A stretch of 64,000 nt of DNA, from the NCBI GenBank assembly GCA_965262505.1, contig CBDHFM010000030.1, forward strand, positions 1,054,001 through 1,118,000. Reading direction: 5' to 3'. The stretch is from JACPPO01 sp965262505. GTDB taxonomy: Bacteria > Acidobacteriota > Vicinamibacteria > Vicinamibacterales > UBA2999. Below are positions 1 to 8,942 of this stretch, piece after piece; positions within the stretch are counted from its first letter, which is position 1; every line of letters begins with the position of its first letter. Position numbers and translations under genes: made by a program. The notes under the pieces were generated by a model. That model ran no database searches, was not told the DNA's origin, and worked only from the letters and a program-made list of their open reading frames with translations.

Positions 1-672
1 CCGCGATGGTCGGAGACGACAGCGGGCAGTGAGGTGGTTGTCGATACGGCAAGAGCCGCCGCTGCCCGGGGAGACGGCATATTTCGAATCTGGAGCCTGG
101 GCTCGGGCACCTGGTTCTTCACAGGGCGCTCCCATTATCGGCTCAATGAGTCGGCGGCCGCGGCGGCGGCGGCATGGGACGACATTGCGGACAACCCGTT
201 GATTGACTGCATCGCCCCAGGCATGCCGGCGCTGATGGCGAACCCCTACCCAATGGAGGTCGCGCAAGTCGGCGACAACATCGAGGTGCGATTCGAGGAG
301 TTCGATGTGCTGCGGACGATTCACATGGGCGACGCTGTCGCTGATCCCGCAGACGTGCCGTTATCGCACCTCGGTTACTCGGTCGGACATTGCGAAGGCG
401 AGACACTCGTCGTCGATACCTCCAGGATCAACTGGCCGTACTTCGACCGCTCGGGTGCACCCCAAACCGAGAACGTAGCGATCAACGAACGCTTTACGGC
501 TGTTGAGAACGGCAACCGGCTCGACTACGCGCTGACCGTGGATGAGCCAGCATCGCTCATCGAGCCGTTCGTCCTGGACGCGTACTTCGTTTGGAAGCCA
601 GGCGAAGCGATCAATCCCTACGAGTGCACGCTCGAGGAATGGGCCTCGACCGAGAACACGCTCGGCAACTGA
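1..672 (+). CDS. C-terminal part of a DUF6152-partner type secreted protein (5' truncated by window)
   Basis: The reading frame is open to the left window edge, so the GTG at 34 is probably not the true start. The visible ~220 residues resemble the C-terminal region of long DUF6152-type proteins of Acidobacteriota. There is a segment with CIAPGMP and NPYPMEV, then HCEGETLVVDTSRINW (matching the family signature G-x-W-E-G-D-T-L-V-V-D), and a closing stretch with INERFTAV and LTVDEPASLIEPF. The same signature recurs in the genes at 9926, 34154, 60546 and 62524. Function is unknown; the family looks secreted and beta-rich. The next gene starts within 10 bases on the same strand, which suggests co-transcription. 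The family call is fairly sure; the biochemical role is not known. Confidence 0.6.
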   Translation, partial: PRWSETTAGSEVVVDTARAAAARGDGIFRIWSLGSGTWFFTGRSHYRLNESAAAAAAAWDDIADNPLIDCIAPGMPALMANPYPMEVAQVGDNIEVRFEEFDVLRTIHMGDAVADPADVPLSHLGYSVGHCEGETLVVDTSRINWPYFDRSGAPQTENVAINERFTAVENGNRLDYALTVDEPASLIEPFVLDAYFVWKPGEAINPYECTLEEWASTENTLGN

Positions 673-678
673 TCCGTC

Positions 679-2996
679 GTGTACGAACACTCAGCTGGCC
701 CGTCTCGGCCCGATCGCGCATCGGGTGGCGGATCGGGTCCGATCCGCCAGGTCGCCGCGTCGCAGCGTGTATCTTTCCGGTTGCAGGTTGCCGTGACTTT
801 CATGGTGATCGGTCTGGTCATCGCGCCGCCGACCTTTGCCCAGAGTGTGCCACAGCTCAACGTGGGCCATCTGACCGGCGAGGACCGGCCCACTATGGAC
901 GGGAAGGTCGACGAAGAGGTCTGGTCCGCCGCGGACGCCTACAGCACGTTTACCCAGCAAGAGCCCAGCGAGGGCCAGCCGGCCACGGAGCGGACGGACG
1001 TGTGGTTTCTCATCGATCAGACGAATCTCTACGTGGCCATCGTCTGCTATGACTCCGAGCCCGACCGCCTCGTCGTCAGCCAGAGCCGGCGGGACGCGAA
1101 CCTCAGCAACAGCGACTCGGTGCAGATCCTCCTGGACACGTTCAACGACGGGCAGAACGCCTTCGTGTTCGGGACCAATCCCTTTGGCATCGAGTACGAC
1201 GGCCAGGTGATGGCCGAAGGTCAGACCGGTGGGGGCGGCTTTCACGGTGGTGGGTTCAACCTCAACTGGGACGCCGACTGGACGGTGCGCGCGAGCCCGA
1301 GTGAGCGCGGCTGGGAGGCCGAGTTCGTCATCCCGCTGAGAACGCTGCGGTACAACCCTGGTGAGGAGCGCGTGTGGGGCGTCAACGTCATGCGCAATAT
1401 CCGGCGCAAGAACGAGCAGGTCTTCCTCGCGCCGGCACCGCGCGGCTACTCACTCCAACGTGTATCGGTTGCGGGCAAGCTGAACGGGCTCAGCCTGCCG
1501 ACCCGGCGCGATCTGAAGTTCACGCCGTTCGTGGCAGGATCGATCAACGACGACAAGACCCTCCTGACCGATACGGTGGATCGCGCCGGCGACATCGGTC
1601 TCGACGTCAAGTGGGGTGTTCGGGCCGACCTGACCCTCGACCTCACGGTCAACACCGACTTCGCTCAGGTCGAGGCCGACGAAGAGCAAGTCAACCTGAC
1701 ACGGTTCGCGCTGTTCTTTCCCGAGAAGCGGCCCTTCTTCCTCGAGAACGCCCAGGTCTTTCAGCTCGGTCAAACCCGAAGCATCGATCTGTTCTCTCGC
1801 GGCGGATCGGCCTCGCGGGCGGCCAGCCGGTCGACATCATCGGCGCCGGCCGACTCAGCGGGAAACTGGGTGGCTACAACGTCGGACTCCTGAACATGCA
1901 GACCGATTCCGCGGTCGATCGCCGGACCGGGGAGACGATCTCGCAGGCGAACAACTTTTCCGTGGTACGCGTCCAGCGGGAGGTCGGCCGGTCGAATTTC
2001 GGCGCGATGTTCGTCAACCGACAGGGTGTCGGTGACCTGGCGCTGGCCGACGATTACAACCGCGCCTTCGGGCTCGATCTCGCGTGGCAGGCGACCACCA
2101 ACGGCAGGCTGGTCGCCTTCATCGCCCGCACCGACTCGCCGGCCAGCAAGGGAGGGTCGGATTACGCGGGCCGCGTCGATTACAACTATGCGAACGACCT
2201 GTGGAGCGGTAACGCGGGGTACTCGCAGGTCGGCGATAGTTTCAACCCCGAGGTGGGGTTTCTCCCTCGGCTGGCGTACCGACGTTTTGAAGGCCGGTAC
2301 AATCTCAGCTACCAGCCGCAACGGTGGCCGTGGCTCCGACGGATCGCGCCGCACGTGAACTTCAGGGCCACTACGAACCCGGAGAACCAGCTGGAGACCT
2401 CGCAAGGACACTTTCACTTCTTGGACCTCCGGACCAATTCGGGCGCACGTTTTGGGTACGGGATCGAAACAAAGCAGGATCGACCCAGGGAGCCGTTTAC
2501 GGTCTATAAGGACGTGACAGGACGGGAGGTTGTGATTCCCGCCGGTGAGTACAGCTGGACGACGGGGTTGTTCGAGGGCAACACGGATCCCAGCGCGCCC
2601 ATCAGCGCGTCGCTGCGCCAGCGGACTGGCCGCTTCTACGATGGCGACTACATCGGATGGGACGCAAGGATCGGCCTTCGCGTCGGCGCGCGACTCATCT
2701 CCGAGATCGGCTGGAAGCACGATGACATCGAGCTGCCGGGCGGCAGCTTCACGACCGATCTGGTTCCGGTCAAGGTCAGCTACGCATTCACGAGTCTGGC
2801 GAACCTGCAGGGCCTGATTCAGTACAACAAGAAAACCTCGACCATCTCGTCGAACATCCGTCTGGCGCTGCTCGACCGCAGCAATACCGGCCTGTTCCTG
2901 GTCTACAACGACCGGCGCGACACGTCCCCGTTCACGCGCGAGGAGGCGCTGGGGCGTTCCTTCATCATCAAGTACACGCGGCTACTGGAGTTGTGA
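679..2996 (+). pseudogene. DUF5916 family secreted protein, frameshifted near 1797-1803
   Basis: Two overlapping frames together make one ~772-residue protein. The first (from 679) has a hydrophobic export segment ending near APPTFAQS, then a CBM9-like domain (VDEEVW, LYVAIVCYDSEPDR). It then enters the barrel-like DUF5916 region through VNLTRFALFFPEKRPFFLEN. The frame breaks right after SIDLFSR and resumes one frame over as SRRIGLAGGQPVDIIGAGRL, so about one base is missing around 1797-1803. The second half runs to 2996 and ends in a leucine-rich strand typical of outer-membrane barrels. The paralogue at 16328-18550 is intact and matches both halves, which shows the two pieces belong together. 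The break is either a real inactivating mutation or an assembly error. The start is uncertain: GTG 679 is the earliest, and an internal GTG nearer the signal peptide is possible. Confidence 0.8.
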
Positions 2997-3001
2997 TGGC
3001 C

Positions 3002-3021
3002 GACCGCGTGATTTCGCGGTC
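3002..3021 (+). terminator. Hairpin just after the DUF5916 gene
   Basis: A perfect 7-bp inverted repeat (GACCGCG / CGCGGTC) with a 6-base loop begins five bases after the stop codon at 2996. No T tract follows, so it may be a factor-dependent terminator or an mRNA 3' end stabiliser. It sits between two converging genes. Confidence 0.4.
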
Positions 3022-3109
3022 CTGTGCTCCGCGCAACACGCTTGGGTGCAGATCCTCAGCGACCGAGCACACAGGAAACCTCGGCTGACTTACAGGACGC
3101 CGGGGATCG

Positions 3110-4693
3110 CTACTCACTCGTCGCTGCAATGCCGGCGTCGAGAAAGACACCCTTCACCTTCACCTTGCGGCCGTCCGGCCCGAGCGGTGTCAACGGCTCG
3201 TCGTCCCACGGATGCGGCACGGGCATCTGGTCGATGGGGCCCCAGCCGATGATGTAGGCCTCACAGAATTCCACGAAGGAGGGGGTGTAGTTGGCGCGTA
3301 GCTTCTTGAACGCATCGTCGAACTCGTCAGAGCGGGTCCACGCGCGAAACAGATTCATCCAACCTCGGTTGTCCGGGGCATTAGGGTAACGCCCGAGCTG
3401 GACCGCGAAGAAAGTGTCCTCCATTAATTGCAGACGGATAGCCCAGTTGCACGTTCGCTTGTGCGTCGACACCGAGCCAGACGGGTCCTCGAAGCACATC
3501 TTCTCGATCTCCACGTAGTTGTCGGTCAGCTCGTGGACCTTCTCGACGTCGGCCCTGTGGAACGGTGCGTGCTGACGCAAGAGGTCAGCCCACTTCGCAT
3601 TTTCGGTTCCGACTGCGGCATCCAGCCAGTGACCGAACGTGTGGTTCGCCATGTGCCTGCCGAGTGCCCGATACGACTCGAACTGATCGTCGTTGAAAAA
3701 CTGGTCCGCCGTCGACTCGTGCGGGAACACTTGATTGGTGTGCTTGTAGTTCTGAACCGGCGCCGGCTCGTCGCCGGTCATCGAGCTCTTAATGTAGACG
3801 AGCCAGTTGTTGCCTGGGATGGTCGTTCCGTCGTCATCCTTGTATCGGATGCGCCCGATCGCGCAATGGCTCCGGCTCTTACCGGTTTCGGGATCCGGCC
3901 GGATCATATCGAGGTCGATATCGACATTCACGCCGAGATCGACGTAGGCGTACCGCAACGCCTGCGTGAACGAACCGAAGCCGAGGGTCGGATCGGCCTC
4001 GGCATCGCACGCGATAACGACCTGGCACTGTCGTTGAAAAAGCGGGTAGATGCCGACGTTGTCACCGGTGTGCCCGCCGTCCGAGAGATTCACCAGCCGA
4101 CTGCGCGCGTCGGTGTGCGAGAACATCTCTCTGCCCATCCATCTTGGCCAGAAGACGAGCCGCTCCCGTCCCTTGCAGGTGTGCCTCCCGGGATTCTCCA
4201 TCCAGTAACCGAGGCGGACGTTGAAGAGCGTCGTGGCGAATGCCTGGGCAAAGAAGGTGTGATAGCCCATGGCGGAGCCGAAGGCGGCCCCCGAGATGGT
4301 GACCGCCCGGGCGAGCTTGGTCTCACCGTTGCGGTATTCGTCTGTGCGGCAGTACCCGGTCTGTTTCGACCCGCAGTAGTACTTCGAGAAGAGAAAGAAG
4401 CCCGACTTGCGATCCTTCCTGGTCAGGTCGCGGCTCCCCGCGAGATTGATCGCCGCGCTCACCAGATGATACGGCGCCGTGGTGTAGGGTTCCGGGCCAC
4501 TCCCGTGAAGGTCCACGAGCTCCATCTTCATCGAGTTACGTCGGGTGACGAGCGGGCTCGGATTCTTCGGATCCTTCGGCGTTTCGGTTCGGAGATACGT
4601 TTCGGCCAGACGGTCGCGGTAGAAGTAGTGCAGGCTGATCTTGTTGAGATTGACGAGGACGCCAAGCACTGCGACCAGGGCGAGGACATTGGG
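3110..4693 (-). pseudogene. Patatin-like phospholipase, C-terminal half (gene split by IS30/IS3)
   Basis: About 527 codons of the C-terminal half of a large membrane patatin. The segment begins with a transmembrane helix (NVLALVAVLGVLVNLN), followed by the family motif KISLHYFYRDRLAETYL. Further on is the catalytic aspartate motif LSDGGHTGDN and VIACDAEADPTLGFGSF. The matching N-terminal half, with the nucleophile serine, is at 7518-8942 on the same strand. Deleting 4694-7517 joins the two halves in the same frame with no lost codon, giving a ~1002-residue protein. The serine and aspartate of the catalytic dyad now lie on separate fragments, so the enzyme is almost certainly inactive. The upstream open frame beyond 4693 reads into the IS30 terminus and is not part of the gene. 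Confidence 0.88.
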
Positions 4694-4694
4694 T

Positions 4695-6089
4695 TCAAGG
4701 TATCGTCGCAACACCGCGTTGTGTGACCGAGCATAGCTGATTCCTAAGCGCCTCCGCGGGGGTCTGCCAGGCGAGGGTCTTCCGGGGGCGACCATTGAGA
4801 GCAGCAGCCACAGCGTCAAGGTCATCGCGGGAGTGCCTGGACAGGTCGGTGCCTTTGGGAAAGTACTGGCGGAGCAGGCCGTTGGTGTTCTCGTTCGTGC
4901 CGCGTTGCCAGGGGCTATGCGGATCGCAGAAGTAGATTGGTAGACCGGTGACGATGCGGAGCTGAACGTGTTGAGCCATCTCGGCACCTTGGTCCCACGT
5001 CAGTGAACGGCGAAGCTGCTCCGGTAGCGTGAGGATCGCCGACGCGATGGCGTCTCGGACGGCCTCGGCACCGTGCCCGGCCAGTGCGGGACCGTTCTTG
5101 ATCCGAGGCTGCCCATAATCATCCATGCGAGGGAGATGCAGCAGCATCGTGAAACGGGTGGTGCGGTCCACGAGGGTCCCAATCGCGGAGCTACCCAGCC
5201 CGACAATCAGGTCACCCTCCCAGTGTCCTGGCACCGCCCGATCGTCGGCTTCGGCGGGGCGCTGACTGATCATGATGTCGGATCGGACGAACTGCTTGCC
5301 GCGTCCGCGTGTACGTGCTCTAGGAACCCGTAGCGCCCGTCCGGTCCGCAAGCACGTCACCAGTTCGCGTCGCAACGCACCTCGTCCTTGCACGTAGAGC
5401 GCTTGGTAGATGGCCTCGTGGGAGATCCGCATCGATTCATCATCGGGGAAGTCGACGTGCAGTCTGTTGGCGATTTGCTCGGGACTCCATGAAGCCGCCC
5501 AGCGTCGATCCTGCCGACGACCGTGACGGCGACCATTCCAGTGCACAGCGGGACCACGCACCTTCGTCCCGTCCGTGGCCGTCACCATGCCCACAAGTCG
5601 GTCTTGCACGTAGCGACGCAGCTCGTCGTGCTGCGCCAGCTTCGCTACCTTCGGTCTTTTGGCCTTCAGGTCGGCGTGCCACTGCGCGGTCGTCGCGCGA
5701 TACTCCAGCCCACCATTGCGGGTGGCCGCATTGCGACGTAGCTCGCGCGAGATGGTCGACGCGGAGCGGCTGACTCGCCGACCGATGTCACGAATGGCGA
5801 CGTGCTGGGCGTGCAAAATGGCAATTTCTTCGCGCTCGGCAAACGACAGATAACGCCCCGACAGTGGGGCCAGGCTGATCGGCGGCATGCCTCCACTTTC
5901 GCGGAACCATCGAGTACCGACCGGCTGAGACACGCCGGCAGCCAGCGCAGCCTCTTCGCTGGACAAGCCACAAGCGATTGATTCCCAAAATCGGCGCCGG
6001 TGCTCACGGCGTCCCGCCGTCGGGCGCCCCGGCGACCGCATCGGAGCACGTCCCGCACGATGTGACCGTCGACGTTTCGGTGTTCCCAT
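4695..6089 (-). CDS. IS30 family transposase
   Basis: A 464-residue DDE transposase. The N-terminal helix-turn-helix region includes LSFAEREEIAILHAQ and GRRVSRSASTISRELRRN, the typical IS30 pattern. The catalytic domain shows the three acidic positions in HWEGDLIVGLGSSA (first D), LTWDQGAEM (second D) and SPWQRGTNENTNGLLRQYFP (E). The ATG at 6089 is preceded by GAGGAG at good spacing. The stop codon lies within the left terminal repeat, usual for compact IS30 elements. The frame is intact, so the enzyme could be active, although the right end of its element is now separated by the IS3 insertion. Confidence 0.93.
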   Translation of the reverse strand: MGTPKRRRSHRAGRAPMRSPGRPTAGRREHRRRFWESIACGLSSEEAALAAGVSQPVGTRWFRESGGMPPISLAPLSGRYLSFAEREEIAILHAQHVAIRDIGRRVSRSASTISRELRRNAATRNGGLEYRATTAQWHADLKAKRPKVAKLAQHDELRRYVQDRLVGMVTATDGTKVRGPAVHWNGRRHGRRQDRRWAASWSPEQIANRLHVDFPDDESMRISHEAIYQALYVQGRGALRRELVTCLRTGRALRVPRARTRGRGKQFVRSDIMISQRPAEADDRAVPGHWEGDLIVGLGSSAIGTLVDRTTRFTMLLHLPRMDDYGQPRIKNGPALAGHGAEAVRDAIASAILTLPEQLRRSLTWDQGAEMAQHVQLRIVTGLPIYFCDPHSPWQRGTNENTNGLLRQYFPKGTDLSRHSRDDLDAVAAALNGRPRKTLAWQTPAEALRNQLCSVTQRGVATIP

Positions 6090-6106
6090 CGCAACTCCTC
6101 ATCGTT

Positions 6107-6121
6107 GAGACGTTGCGACGA
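6107..6121. repeat. 15-bp direct repeat, left copy (IS30 subterminal sequence)
   Basis: GAGACGTTGCGACGA here is identical to 7494-7508, and the two copies flank the IS3 element at 6131-7489. This copy is contiguous with the IS30 transposase leader. The length exceeds the 3-5 bp target duplication expected for IS3. Confidence 0.85.
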
Positions 6122-6162
6122 GTGTACCGCCACGGATTTCTTGGACAGCCGGGTGAGTGTAT

Positions 6163-7068
6163 TCACGCGGCCGTGGTGAGCGCAACCGCGCGACGGACGA
6201 CGGCGGGTGCGCGGAAGCCGAGTCGCTCGATCAACCACTGCTGGTTATAGGTCTCCTTGAAGGTGCGCAGCGCCTGCTGCAAGTCCTCGACATCCGTAAA
6301 GTGGCGCACCCACAGCAGCTGTTCCTTGAGGGTGCGGAAGAACCGTTCGATGCAGCCGTTCCCCTCGGGCTGGCGGACGAAGGCCGGTGATGACACGATG
6401 CCGAGGAACCGGAGCTCGGCGTGAAAGTCGTTGCTCATGTACTGACTGCCGTGGTCGTGGCGCATCGTGAGCCCGCTCGCCACGCCGGCGGCCATCGTCC
6501 CGAAGTGATCTCGGACGCCCTGGCGCACCGGCTCCAACGCCTCGAAGCGCGTGCCGGACTTCGCCGCGTGTAGTCCCACACATTCGGCCGTGCAGTGATC
6601 GATCGCCCCGACGATCGTGACGTGGCCGTCCGCCAGCGTCACGGTGGCCGTCGCATCGGTGCCCCACATCACGTTGGGACTGGCGGTGACGATGGTGCCG
6701 TCGTGGGGACGGGCGGCGACCGGCGTGGGCAGCCGCGCAGGGCCGAGCAAGTCGGCAGCGCGCATCACGACCAACGTCCGACGTTTCGACGTGCGCAGCC
6801 CCTGCACCCGCAAGCGCGCCCAGATCTTGCGGTGCCCTTCGCCGTGGAACGGACTCGCGGCGATCACGGCCCGGACCGCGGCCGTCAGCGCCGCATCCGA
6901 CTGGGGCGGCTTGGGTCCGCGCTTGGCCACCGGCGTCGGCCGGGCGCGCCGGGTCCGTTGCGCGTAGACCGTCGAGCGCGGCACCTGCCACACGCGCGTG
7001 ACGCGGGCGATGCCGTACGGCCGGTGGGTGGAGGGCGAAGTCGCGTGACGCATCGCTTCGACCTCCAC
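6163..7068 (-). CDS. IS3 family transposase OrfB (integrase core)
   Basis: The frame holds the catalytic rve domain of IS3 transposases. Acidic positions are visible in WGTDATATVTLADG (first D), MRHDHGSQYMSNDF (second D) and GNGCIERFFRTLKEQ (E), with the usual C-terminal FKETYNQQWLIERLGFRAP. An HTH_21-like segment (FHGEGHRKIWARLRVQGL) precedes it. The frame is -1 relative to OrfA, and a CCCTTTG heptamer at 7080-7074 lies in the overlap. The product is therefore probably an OrfAB fusion made by frameshifting, rather than a protein started at the ATG at 7068. Confidence 0.9.
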   Translation of the reverse strand: MEVEAMRHATSPSTHRPYGIARVTRVWQVPRSTVYAQRTRRARPTPVAKRGPKPPQSDAALTAAVRAVIAASPFHGEGHRKIWARLRVQGLRTSKRRTLVVMRAADLLGPARLPTPVAARPHDGTIVTASPNVMWGTDATATVTLADGHVTIVGAIDHCTAECVGLHAAKSGTRFEALEPVRQGVRDHFGTMAAGVASGLTMRHDHGSQYMSNDFHAELRFLGIVSSPAFVRQPEGNGCIERFFRTLKEQLLWVRHFTDVEDLQQALRTFKETYNQQWLIERLGFRAPAVVRRAVALTTAA

Positions 7069-7442
7069 CAGCCCAAAGGGCGGCCGGCCTCCAGGTGTCG
7101 AATCTTCTCGGCCAGCAACGCCTTGTCGGTGGCGAGATCCGCCACGACGCGCTTGAGCCGCCGCGTGTCCGCGCCCTCGACGGCGACCTCGCGATGCTTG
7201 AGGCGGGCCTCACCGCCGGCCACGAAGTCGTCACGCCACTGCGAGAGCTTCGCCGCCGTCACGCCATGGCGACGACTGAGGCTCTCGAGTGATTCCCCCT
7301 TGAGGACCTCGATGACCACGGAGACTTTTCGTCGCGCGGACCACCGCCCCGTGCCGACGAGCGCCCACGAGGCTGAGGCCTCTGCGGTCGCCCTCCGGGC
7401 TCCCTCCGAGGCCTCAGCCTCGTGCTGTTTTCCCTTGGACAT
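6885..7442 (-). CDS. IS3 family transposase OrfA
   Basis: The first ~125 residues form the helix-turn-helix and leucine-zipper part of an IS3 OrfA: RRKVSVVIEVLKGESLESLS, RRHGVTAAKLSQWRDDFVAG, and a coiled segment LKRVVADLATDKALLAEKIR. The rest is low-complexity read-through into the region overlapping OrfB and probably has no function of its own. The 5' coding region contains a perfect 17-bp inverted repeat (7366-7382 and 7408-7424), which encodes HEAEASE and AEASASW and could fold in the mRNA just after the start codon. Confidence 0.82.
   Translation of the reverse strand: MSKGKQHEAEASEGARRATAEASASWALVGTGRWSARRKVSVVIEVLKGESLESLSRRHGVTAAKLSQWRDDFVAGGEARLKHREVAVEGADTRRLKRVVADLATDKALLAEKIRHLEAGRPLGWWRSKRCVTRLRPPPTGRTASPASRACGRCRARRSTRNGPGAPGRRRWPSADPSRPSRMRR
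7074..7080 (-). other. Candidate -1 frameshift heptamer CCCTTTG in IS3 orfA/orfB overlap
   Basis: On the minus strand the sequence C CCT TTG sits in phase with OrfA (X XXY YYZ) within the part of OrfA that overlaps the open OrfB frame. OrfB is in the -1 frame. This is the expected place and phase for programmed frameshifting, though the heptamer is not among the strongest known. Confidence 0.5.
7366..7424. repeat. Perfect 17-bp inverted repeat inside IS3 orfA
   Basis: Arms at 7366-7382 and 7408-7424 are exact reverse complements, with a 25-base spacer. The structure lies 16 to 75 bases downstream of the OrfA start codon on the transcribed strand. An RNA hairpin this strong near a start could limit translation, or block read-through from outside promoters, as described for some insertion sequences. 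That role is inferred. Confidence 0.85.
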
Positions 7443-7493
7443 AACTCATTCTCCTTCTCGCAGAAGGCTGTCCAAAGAAATCGTGGGGCGCGG

Positions 7494-7508
7494 GAGACGT
7501 TGCGACGA
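7494..7508. repeat. 15-bp direct repeat, right copy (IS30 terminal repeat)
   Basis: Identical to 6107-6121 and in the same orientation. This copy belongs to the IS30 right terminal repeat, just inside its TTCAA motif at 7517-7513 (minus strand), and is followed by patatin coding sequence. Confidence 0.85.
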
Positions 7509-7517
7509 CCGGTTGAA

Positions 7518-8942
7518 TCTACCGACTACGCCGGCAAACGTGAAGGAGATCGCAACGTCATGGTTGATCAGTCCGATCGACCACGCCAGCAGCGCGAAGA
7601 GCAGAAAGAGCCAGACCGCGAGGCCGAGCAGCGGCCGAAACAGCACCGCCGGCAGTCGGCCCTTGCCGCTCCCGCCGTTCAGGTTCGGCATGAAGCCTCG
7701 AGCCGCGACGAGCGATATCAGCGCGCCGACGGCATTGAAGAGGCCGTAGTCGGCGAGGACATGGGCCGCGATCGGGAGGATAGCGAACACGACCCCCACG
7801 GCAACGCCGTACATGGTGATGGCCTGGAACGCGCCCCACACCGATCGGATCTCTCGCCGCCACATCGGTGGGAGCCACGGAATCAACCAGGCAACCGCGA
7901 GGCTCGTGATCCGGGTGACCAGAAGGAGTGCCGCCGGCAGAAAGAGCACCAGCAGGGACGGTGCCTCGGCGACCGTACTCGAGGGGTGCCACGCGAACCA
8001 GCTGACGGCGCCCAGGAGCGCGAAGGTCACGATGAGCAGACAGCGGCGCTCGCGCTTGTCCTCGCTCGACTCGCCTGGAGCGGGCTTCCCGAACCGGACG
8101 GGTAGCAGCACGACCGTCGCCAGCGCGACGAAGGCGATCAGCGCGAAGACGATCCCAGGCCGAGTGACGTGCACGAGGGCCTGGGCCTGATAGCTGCCGG
8201 CCGCCAGGAAGCGTCCGACGTCGCCCCAGAGGATGCTCCCCACCGAGCTGAGTCGATCGAGCATAGTGGCGGTAGCGCCGTTCGGCAGATCGGCCATCTC
8301 TAGTCGCCCGGCAAGGCCGCCACTGAGGCTGTCCGCCGCCGCCATGACGAAGGCGGCAATGGCCAGCAGCGCCAAAGCCACGAATACCACCGTGAACGTG
8401 ATACCCGAGAAGAGGTTGCCAACGGCGCGTAGCGCGTCGCGCTTCAGCAAGCCGGCCCGGGCGATCAGGAACGAGCCGTGTGTTCGTAGGTGCGCGACCT
8501 GCTCGGCGCCCGCGAACGACTTGCCATCGGGCGCCGGCTTGTCGCTCAACGGAAACTTCTGAGTCGTGTCGAAGAGTGCCGCTGGTCCTCCCTTGACCAA
8601 GTTGTAGTCGTCCTCCCCCTTCGGGTTGTAGGTGTTCTCGTTCAGGGAGAGCAGCGACGAAAGGCACCCTCCGATATAGCCACCGCCAGAGACCGTGCAC
8701 AGATAGTCCACCGCCGCGAGAAGACGCAACTCCGCCAGCGTCTGCAGGATCCCGAGATTCGTCGTTGCGGAGCGGATGCCGCCGCCCGAAAGCGCCAGAC
8801 CGACTCGCCCGTCCCCGTCTGGCTTAGGTCGACCCGGCGCGCCAAGCTGACCTGCTAGCACGCTTCGACGCCGATCGATGTACCCGTTCTCCGCGGTTAT
8901 GACGTCTTCAAGTTTGCAGCTGTCGTGGGGCGTGTCAGTCAT
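7518..8942 (-). pseudogene. Patatin-like phospholipase, N-terminal half (gene split by IS30/IS3)
   Basis: 475 codons from the ATG at 8942. Near residues 52-59 is the glycine-rich oxyanion-hole motif SGGGIRSA, and at 84-88 the nucleophile motif VSGGG (Ser85) in LCTVSGGGYIGGCLSSLL. Six or seven hydrophobic segments follow (for example ITFTVVFVALALLAIAAFV, IVFALIAFVALATVVLL, LLGLAVWLFLLFALLAW), so the patatin domain is interrupted by a membrane region, as known for this large bacterial family. The gene is cut after codon VVGR by the IS30 terminus. A truncated product would read on 24 codons into IS sequence and stop at 7446. The other half, with the catalytic Asp, is at 3110-4693. Confidence 0.88.

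Larger units (their letters stand above)
6131..7489 (-). mobile_element. IS3-family element nested in the IS30 element
   Basis: About 1.36 kb with two overlapping ORFs in the -1 relation (OrfA 6885-7442, OrfB 6163-7068). The terminal inverted repeats read inward as GGATTTCTTGGACAGCC (6134-6150) and CGATTTCTTTGGACAGCC (7483-7466, minus strand), with the similarity extending outward to a CGCC-rich stretch. The element lies inside IS30 between its right terminal repeat and the transposase leader, so it arrived after IS30. Both ORFs are open, so it may be active. The precise end bases are uncertain by a few nucleotides. Confidence 0.8.
4694..7517 (-). mobile_element. IS30-family element inside the patatin gene, itself carrying an IS3 element
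   Basis: The transposase lies at 4695-6089. Candidate terminal repeats read inward as TTCAA-N4-TCGTCGCAAC at both ends (4694-4712 on +, 7517-7499 on -), giving 15 identical bases at the same spacing. With these ends, removing the element restores one continuous patatin frame. An IS3-family element occupies about 6131-7489, between the IS30 transposase start and the IS30 right end, so this is a nested insertion. Without the IS3 the IS30 would be roughly 1.45 kb. The target duplication could not be resolved. The exact outer base is approximate; the nesting itself is well supported. Confidence 0.75.
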
